A stretch of 64,000 nucleotides of DNA, from positions 2,525,618 to 2,589,617 of the forward strand of contig JABACO010000008.1 of NCBI GenBank assembly GCA_013339895.1, read 5' to 3'. A program made the position numbers and the translations under genes. This DNA comes from Ephydatia muelleri. Lineage: Eukaryota > Porifera > Demospongiae > Spongillida > Spongillidae. The stretch's first letter is position 1, and every line of letters starts with the position of its first letter. This document shows positions 54,073 to 64,000 of the stretch, in pieces. Under the pieces are notes generated by a model. The model was not told the DNA's origin and made no database searches. It saw only the letters and a program-made list of their open reading frames with translations.

Positions 54073-54203
54073 AACACGTTTTCAGATATCAGTTCTATGG
54101 GTGCTATGGGTGCTTTAGCACACTCAGCCCTTCATTTATATAATGTGAAGTATCTGTGGCCCCTCCCACACACCCCTTGGGAGTGTTTCTGAATGGAAGC
54201 TGC

Positions 54204-54258
54204 CCCCCCCCCCCCCCACCCTTACCCACCCTTACCCACCCTTACCCACCCTTACCCC
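54204..54258 (+). repeat. Poly-C run and (CCCACCCTTA)n repeat
   Basis: A run of about 15 C is followed by four copies of ACCCACCCTT. The minus strand is G-rich with evenly spaced GGG runs and could form a G-quadruplex. It lies about 0.65 kb upstream of the OAT promoter. Confidence 0.8.
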
Positions 54259-54854
54259 TCGTTGGTCATTGACTATTGTCTCTTCCACCATAATAATTTG
54301 AGCCGTGCTGAACAAACAGACAATGAGGTGTCTGCTAGCTTTTCAAGGCAGTACCACAGTCCAGCGTGCAGACACAATAGTTTGAGTAGAGGCCTTTTTC
54401 CTCACGTGATTTAGATCGAATGCATGCACCAACATGGCGGATCTTGTATTAATTTATATTGGAGTGTGTAGATTACGGAATGGTCACATGACACGTGAAA
54501 AGGCCCATTACCACATGAGTACGGAGCGAGATTGTCGTTGAAAGACGTAGGAACTCTTTGGATTGCTATGTGGTTCACAATTCTGGCTGAATGTCTCAAA
54601 GTGACTCATACACACCATAGATTATAGAATACAATCTATGTACTAACAGACCATCAGCATCAAACGTTTGTGGTATCCGTTGTGGTGCCGTTGTGGTATT
54701 TAATTAAGGTATTACTTTACAGTGCTGCAGGCATATGAAAACTTCGACCACATGGTAAATGCAAATGTCGCAACGTCATATCGTCTCTTGTGACTTGCAA
54801 TCACGAACTTCGTACACCCACATGCTTAAGTGATTTTTACCACACCCACCGATG
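54259..54854. other. Upstream region of OAT; no gene seen
   Basis: It contains ACATGGCGGAT near 54432, a YY1-like motif, and TCACGTGA near 54402. No coding frame is supported. Confidence 0.4.
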
Positions 54855-54860
54855 TATAAA
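54855..54860 (+). promoter_or_regulatory. TATA box of OAT
   Basis: TATAAA in the context GATGTATAAATTGCGG lies 53 bases upstream of the OAT ATG. A start about 30 bases downstream would give a 5' UTR of only 25-30 bases. Confidence 0.6.
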
Positions 54861-54912
54861 TTGCGGAACTCTCTCGCCAACAATCACTTTTTTTGTCATT
54901 TCGGTTTCAAAA

Positions 54913-55999
54913 ATGCTAAGCCGTGTTCGTAGCGCTTTGGGTCCTGTGCGAGTTTCTTATCGCAGCCTTTCGACTTCAAAGCCCGCGCAAATTACCGCCC
55001 AAGAGGTCTACGACAAGGAGGCCAAGTATGGGGCAACGAATTACGCCCCGCTACCAGTCGTACTTGCAAAGGGCGAAGGAGTCTACGCCTGGGACGTGGA
55101 AGGGAAAAAGTACTACGACTTCCTCAGTGGGTTTTCCGTCCTCAACCAAGGACACAGGCACCCGAAAATTGTGAAAGCGCTTAAAGACCAAGTGGACAAG
55201 CTGACACTCGTCTCGCGTGCCTTTTACAGCGACTCTCTGGCCGACTTCGAGGAGTATGCAACCAAGTTATTCGGGTACAGCAGAATCCTACCCATGAATA
55301 CGGGAGTGGAAGCTGCCGACTTGTCCATCAAACTAGCCAGGCGTTGGGCGTACGAGGTGAAGGGTGTTCCGCGCTACAAGGCGAAGATAATCTTTGCGGC
55401 AGGAAACTTCTGGGGACGCTCCATTGCAGCTCTCTCGGCATCGACTGACCCTGACTGCTACGGAGGTTACGGCCCGTACGTTCCCAATTTCATAAACATT
55501 CCTTTCGATGACCTCCGAGCGCTTGAGGTTAGTTAGCTCACGCATTGCTATAGCGACCAGCTGGGTTTGACCGCCTCTTTTTTAACAGCGATTTAGCGAT
55601 GACCCCGACGTGGCTGCCTTCATGGTGGAGCCCATCCAAGGAGAGAATGGAGCTGTGGTCCCCCAGGAAGGATATCTTAGGGGCGTTAGGGAAATATGCA
55701 ACAAAAACAAAGTATGTCGTCTGACTTGTTTTAAGAAAAAGTTCTTATAGTAACGCTCCATTTCCGTAGATTCTTTTCATTGCTGATGAAATCCAGACAG
55801 GATTAGGAAGAACTGGAAAGTGAGTGCGTGTGTGTGTGGGTGTATGTTGGGTAACACTACAAGGAAAGTGTTACATGTGCTTTAATAAGTGAGTGTAACA
55901 TTTCGATCCTTGCAGGTGGTTAGCTTGCCAACATGAAGGTGTGCGTCCGGATATTGTCACTCTGGGCAAAGCTCTGTCGGGAGGAATGTTTGCTGTTAG

Positions 56000-56089
<90 letters not shown>

Positions 56090-58529
56090 TGTTTGTGCTT
56101 TCTGGGGTGTAGATGGTGATGTTCTGAGGTTATTCAGGCTTGGAGGTTTTGCATCCCTGGAATGAATCTCTGTGTTGACCTCAGCAGATATTAGATACCT
56201 CTGTTGCTGTCTGCAAACAGTGGTCTAATGAATACCATTAACCACATCTGTGCAATGTCAAGGTCCTTAGCTTGCTAATTCTTAGCCTGAGAAGTGTTCA
56301 TTTCCTTGCAGTAAGTGCTTAGTTCTATCTAGCCATCACTACAATGTGACTTAAGCATAGCCAAATCCAAATTGCTTTGAGCATTGTCCATAGTGGATGA
56401 TGCAATCGCTTCTGATGTAATTCATTGTGGTTCAATTTTGGCTAAGGTGTACTGAAAATGTGATTTAGGGCTGTGTCATTGTGACTGTCTGGAGAGTGTG
56501 ATTCTAATGAAATACATTGTATCAGTCTGTACAATAGCTGTACATCTGGGTGTGCTGTATGTCCTGGTAGCTGTACATCTGGATGTACTGTATGTCCTGG
56601 TATGGCACACATGTGACACCTGATTTTCTCTGGCCATCTTCATCTTTACGCCTGCCCCACAGATTTCCGCAGTTTTGGCGGATGATGAGGTCATGCTCTC
56701 CATCAAGCCTGGACAGGTAATTGAGCATGCATTAGTGATGTATATATAGGTGGTTGTTGTGAGGGTGATGGGGGAGGGGGCAGTGTTAAGTAGCTTACTT
56801 TTCAAATAACTGTGTTTATTGATCCATTGTTATTGCTCACGATCCAGTAAGTCCTGGATTGAAATGTTATTGGCAAAGGGTTTTAGCTTGACGAACAGTT
56901 CAGGCAAGTCTGTCAAGTGTACAGTAACAGTTCTGTGCGTATGTTTTCAATGCATGAAATACCCTTTAAAATCGTAGCTTAGGATAAAGTAGGTCTACTT
57001 TCCTTCTTGAAATTCCTGTGAATGGTTGTGTTGGTAGGATGCATGTCCTGTATGCAAGGCAGCCCAAAGGAGCTGGCTGGAGCCTTAAGCTACATTCCAC
57101 TTCTATGACAAATGTTACCCTTGTCCCCTAGCATGGGTCCACCTTTGGAGGTTCCCCACTGGCTGCTAAGGTGGCAATAGCTAGTCTGAAGGTAAAGTTA
57201 ACACAACAAACATCTACCAGTACTGGTCCATGTTGGTTTACTCTTATCAATGCATATCAGGTCATTGAGGAGGAGAAGCTGTGTGAGAATGCGGAGAAGA
57301 TGGGCAAAGTCTTGTTCTCGGAACTCTCTTCACTGGACCCCAACATTGTGCCTGTTGTGCGCGGGAAGGGACTCCTGGGGTGCCTGGTTGTCAGGCCTCA
57401 AGGAAGTAAGATGTGATCCCTCCTCATCCTGCTCTCTCTCAGTTCCATCTGGTTTCCTTCATATTGTTTAATTTGTGCCTATTTGTCTACTGGTTAGAAG
57501 CTCAATATGTGCAGTGGTTGGGGCTGTGGTAATGATAGCTTTGTATAATTGCACTTGTCAGATAAACATTTGTGTGGTTCATTTGGTGCCTAAGCGATCA
57601 TGCATGTATGTTATTTGTATTCTCTGAGCATCTAAGTGCTGCTGAGTGTAGGAAATGTTTATGTCCACTCTTTGTCCTCTACTACCCACATTTAGAGTGT
57701 CTTTCTGTAGGTGTGGTTTACAGTTGTGTAACTGCATGGTCATGATGCTTACCCATGTTCATGCACTTGTAAGCACATTAATCTTACAGTACACAATGTG
57801 GAATATACACAATACATGCACAACGTCTGCTACCCATGTAGTATGTCCATTTGAAATGAGAGTATGAAACACAAATAGATGCAACTTCTACTATGACACC
57901 TTCATAGCGTAACAAACTGTATACGTATCGGATTGTTGTAATAACTACATGTAGTATGCTCACACCTATGAATCAGGCTCAGCACAGGTGCTTATGTACA
58001 CAAGTAACAATTAGATAAGTGTGGAAGTGTTCCAAAAGCCCATTAGTATTCTTTTCACTTCATAGCCTGTACATTTATAGCAGCAGTCCATTTGAGGCAT
58101 AGAGGGGTAGAGGGGCTTTAGAACATGGGTGTTACAATGTATTTTGTGCTATTTTGTACCATGTGGCTTGCCAGTGGCTTAGGTGATCTTGTTTTGTGGT
58201 ATGTGTTTGTACTACTAGTGGGTTGACATCATAACCAATCAATTGAAAGGGATTTTCAATTGTTATGCTATGTCATGGTTGTGTAGTGGGTTCATCTTAG
58301 CTGTGCTTTGTCTACACTGAAAGCTAGCCACAATGCAATTATTCATATCGCCATCTCTTTGTCTGCAGAGATCAATGCATGGAACATATGCCTGAAGCTG
58401 AGAGATAACGGTGTACTGGCCAAGCCCATTCGAGGGGAGATGATCAGGATTGCCCCGCCCCTCATCATCACCAAGGAGCAGCTAATTGAAGCCACTACCA
58501 TCATAAAAAAGACCATCCACTCCATGTGA
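54913..58529 (+). CDS. OAT: Ornithine aminotransferase, mitochondrial, complete
   Basis: Eight exons: 54913-55527, 55589-55711, 55770-55819, 55916-55994, 56663-56716, 57132-57191, 57261-57405, 58369-58529. Phases join exactly and encode 428 residues (human OAT has 439). The frame is also open upstream, but [20 protein letters not shown] is a typical Arg/Ser-rich mitochondrial presequence, so I chose that ATG. Class III aminotransferase motifs: [35 protein letters not shown] (PLP aspartate D252) and LGKALSGG (Schiff-base lysine K281), then HGSTFGG, VRGKGLL and RIAPPLII. The enzyme moves the delta-amino group of ornithine to 2-oxoglutarate, giving glutamate semialdehyde for proline/glutamate metabolism in the matrix. 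No broken frame or missing key residue is seen. Confidence 0.97.
56001..56088 (+). repeat. (TG)n microsatellite directly after an OAT splice donor
   Basis: About 44 TG units begin six bases after the end of OAT exon 4 (donor GTTAGT at 55995). The repeat keeps an open frame of Cys-Val codons that is not coding. Confidence 0.95.
56535..56600 (+). repeat. 33-bp tandem repeat, two copies
   Basis: TAGCTGTACATCTGG...GTATGTCCTGG occurs twice with two differences, in OAT intron 4. Confidence 0.8.
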
Positions 58530-59110
58530 AAAAGCTGCTGTGTGATGTAGTAGGGCTGAGGTGGTGCCCTGGAGTGTTGGCTGATATAGGACGCTGTACT
58601 TTTATAAAAGTGCTTTTAAATATCTCTTCCAACTTTCCTGGAGAATCTCCTAGCACAACATTATTATGTATTTCAAGGTTTGTAAATGTATGACTAGATT
58701 TATCATGATAGTTTGAAATCTCAATTGGTCAATTCAGTGCGCTTATGTGCAGTGCTGCTAAGCTAAGGACCATATGTGCATGCATTTCATGCTGCAAACC
58801 AAGACTTCAGATTGTTGTGGCAATTTTCAGATCATCAACATGCAACTAATTCACTGTGGTACTCTAAATAATGCACAGGTGCAGTAGATGTGCATTAATT
58901 AGATTTTATATGTACACCTAGTTCCACACGTCTGCACAAATCAAGGTCCCCCAAATTGTGTCATTACATGCCCTAGTCAAAAATGAGATACGGAGTATTT
59001 AAATGTGATCACAGAATGTCATACATGCGAAGTCAAGTTACGCTGTAAACTTTCAATAATTTGAACTACAGCCCCCATTAATCATGATAACCTGATATCA
59101 TTTATACACA
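58530..59110. other. OAT 3' flank; no gene seen
   Basis: No consensus AATAAA is found soon after the OAT stop, so the 3' end is undefined. Confidence 0.4.
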
Positions 59111-59297
59111 TGGGATAGGTTCTGCGAAAAGGGACCTAATGCATAATTTCCAGTACACACAATAAGAACGTAACGCTAGCTTGCATTAAGATGTATGGCT
59201 AATTACACATTCAGAGCCTTACAACTCCATGACAGATACTCCAATTCTCAGTGCATAAGAAGCAAATGTGTCGAGATATTTTTGACTTCTAGATTAC
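59111..59297 (+). mobile_element. Truncated second copy of the MITE at 16100-16358
   Basis: GGGATAGGTTCTGCGAAAAG then GGACCTAATGC matches the left end of the OPA1-intron MITE, and similarity continues through ACTCCATGACAGATAC and CTCAGTGCATAAGAA to TTTTGACTTCTAGA. The right inverted end is missing. Confidence 0.7.
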
Positions 59298-59572
59298 ATG
59301 TGTATGTGATGGCATGTTTCATGAATATATAACAAAGAATCAGTGAAAAAAGTGATGAAACCTGATTACCACTGCCTAAGTAAAGGGATGTACAAACCTA
59401 GAAGTGAAGAAAGATGAAGTATTAATTAATGACTCATATATGAACACGTTCACAGTATGTGCAACTGGCGTGCATTTCTCCTGTATGTAGATAATTCAGT
59501 GCCACATTACAACTAATGCACATACATTTACAACTAAAGGCAAATGCATAAACATCACAATGCAAATACAAA

Positions 59573-60013
59573 ATGAATCTAACAGTCGAAGTAGGTAATA
59601 ATTTAACTCCAGACCATGACCACAGTAGACCCGCAGATGTCCTCGTCCACAATTGGTCACTGGGCAAGCCTGCAGCCTTTGACTTCTGTGTGACCTCTCC
59701 GCTAAATTCACTTATCCTTTCGGAAGCGGGAGTGTCTTCAGGAGTGGCGGCTCAGGCCTCAGAGATAAGAAAACACAACAGTAATGATGCTAAATGTGTG
59801 GAATTAGGTTGGGTGTGCATCCCTTTGGTTGTCGAGACGTACAGAGCATGGGGTCAAGAGGCAGTTAAAACTTTTGCGCAGTTGGCATCCAGGCTGGCAA
59901 TTGCATGCTCCAAGCCTAAATCAGTCATCATAAATGAGATTTACGGAAGGCTTAACACCTGCCTCATGAGATCAATTTCTTCGGCTATCCTCACCAGGAT
60001 TGTGCCCTCATGA
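59573..60013 (+). CDS. REL-endonuclease-like C-terminal domain of a retroelement, 146 aa
   Basis: The open frame reads SRPADVLVHNWSLGKPAAFD, CVTSPLNSL, KHNSNDAKCVELGWVCIPLV, VETYRAWGQEAVKTFAQLAS and INEIYGRLNTCLMRSISSAI, then a stop. PAD...AFD...VET fits the PD-(D/E)xK pattern of the endonuclease at the C-terminus of R2-type and related retroelement proteins, common in sponge and cnidarian genomes. The RT part is not found upstream, so this is a 5'-truncated insertion, as usual for target-primed elements. A decayed relative lies at 48770-49060. It could cut DNA only as part of the full protein. Confidence 0.65.
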   Translation: MNLTVEVGNNLTPDHDHSRPADVLVHNWSLGKPAAFDFCVTSPLNSLILSEAGVSSGVAAQASEIRKHNSNDAKCVELGWVCIPLVVETYRAWGQEAVKTFAQLASRLAIACSKPKSVIINEIYGRLNTCLMRSISSAILTRIVPS

Positions 60014-60245
60014 ATTGTTATGTGTATGTAATTGTGCGTCAGTGTATTTTATATTGCATATCTTTTGAATTGTATCTTTGAATACCTTAACAATATACAT
60101 TCAACTATTATTTTAAAATTTGAAACAGTCATAGTAAATCATTAAAAAAATCAACAAAAAAGCAGACAGACTGTATGTACACATACGCGCAAATACATGT
60201 ATATGTATGAATGGGATTTCATATGGAATATAGAAAATGTATCTT

Positions 60246-63665
<3,420 letters not shown>

Positions 63666-64000
63666 ATGGCTTTGTCGACTGTTGATACTGACGAGGAAAA
63701 CCTTGTGTTAAGCGCTGTACGAAGCGTTATGGACAAGTACAGTGGGTGTCTGTTCTAGCTGAATTTATGCAGATATGCGAAGGAGCTGGAAAGCAGGCAT
63801 TTGGTAACTTTTGCCAAAAACTGGTTAAAACGATGCGTAAAGAAATAAGCTGGAATAGAAAAAAGGCATTCAGTAGGTTATTCGTCTTATCTATTAAGAC
63901 TCTCACTGATTTGTGGAATGCCTTGTTTTCTGAGCTTCACTTTCCTGCAATTAAAGTCGTACGCATCGCAATGCAAAGCGTCAATAGACAAGTCTTTAAT
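63666..64000 (+). CDS. Start of an unrecognised gene, runs off the window
   Basis: The ATG at 63666 opens MALSTVDTDEENLVLSAVRS, which ends at a TAG after 30 residues. In another frame, 63692-64000 is open for 103 codons to the edge, reading QVQWVSVLAEFMQICEGAGK, LVKTMRKEISWNRKKAF and SIKTLTDLWNALFSEL. The two may be one protein separated by a one-base break near 63735, like the breaks in OPA1 and PI3K, or only the second frame may be real. It is helical and Lys/Trp-rich. No family is recognised. Confidence 0.4.

Noticed and set aside
55941..56165. Plus-strand frame with a Cys-Val repeat
   Set aside because: It is OAT exon 4 read through its donor into the (TG)n microsatellite.

Overview
The window looks like nuclear DNA from an early-branching animal, most likely a sponge (Porifera); the host call is inference. 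Support comes from intron-rich orthologues of animal genes, GT-AG introns from 73 bp to several kb, AT-rich introns full of the palindrome TACATGTACATGTA, and a very mixed set of mobile elements. A cnidarian or placozoan cannot be excluded.

Layout. 1-755: 5' end of a Ty3/gypsy element on the minus strand (gag, tRNA-Leu primer site, probable LTR), running off the left edge. 1866-9160: a 1.3 kb tandem duplication of a decayed tyrosine-recombinase fragment. The first copy is split by a complete young LTR retrotransposon (2476-7172) with identical 141-bp LTRs, a 5-bp target duplication, a primer site, a polypurine tract, and gag and pol. Its pol order is protease-integrase-RT-RNase H, the order of the Gmr1 group, and its gag carries a SCAN-like segment. 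9.2-15.8 kb: a TE graveyard (minisatellite ORF, broken SDG/HGK-type protein, Ty3 integrase remnant, small hAT-like element).

15980-47990 (+): 23 exons of the mitochondrial dynamin OPA1, from the P-loop to the C-terminal stop. Its introns hold a broken Ty3 element, two long foldback elements, a MITE, tyrosine-recombinase and gag remnants, a restriction-like-endonuclease retroelement remnant and a pogo-like transposase ORF. 49705-50646 (+): an intronless seven-transmembrane receptor. 51.5-52.9 kb: a decayed Ty3 pol. 53778-53966: a possible tiny gene. 54913-58529 (+): a complete eight-exon ornithine aminotransferase (OAT) with a TATA box. 59573-60013: a retroelement endonuclease-domain ORF. 60246-63201 (-): the 3' half of a class I PI3-kinase catalytic subunit, missing its catalytic loop. 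63666-64000: start of an unrecognised plus-strand gene.

The host genes do not form a pathway. OPA1 and OAT are both mitochondrial, but I see no shared regulation. The best candidates for something unusual are the Gmr1-like element with its matching empty site and its G13 tract at the gag/pol frame change, and the defective-looking PI3K. Single-base frame breaks in OPA1 and PI3K, and the possible allelic nature of the tandem copies, mean assembly error must be weighed throughout.
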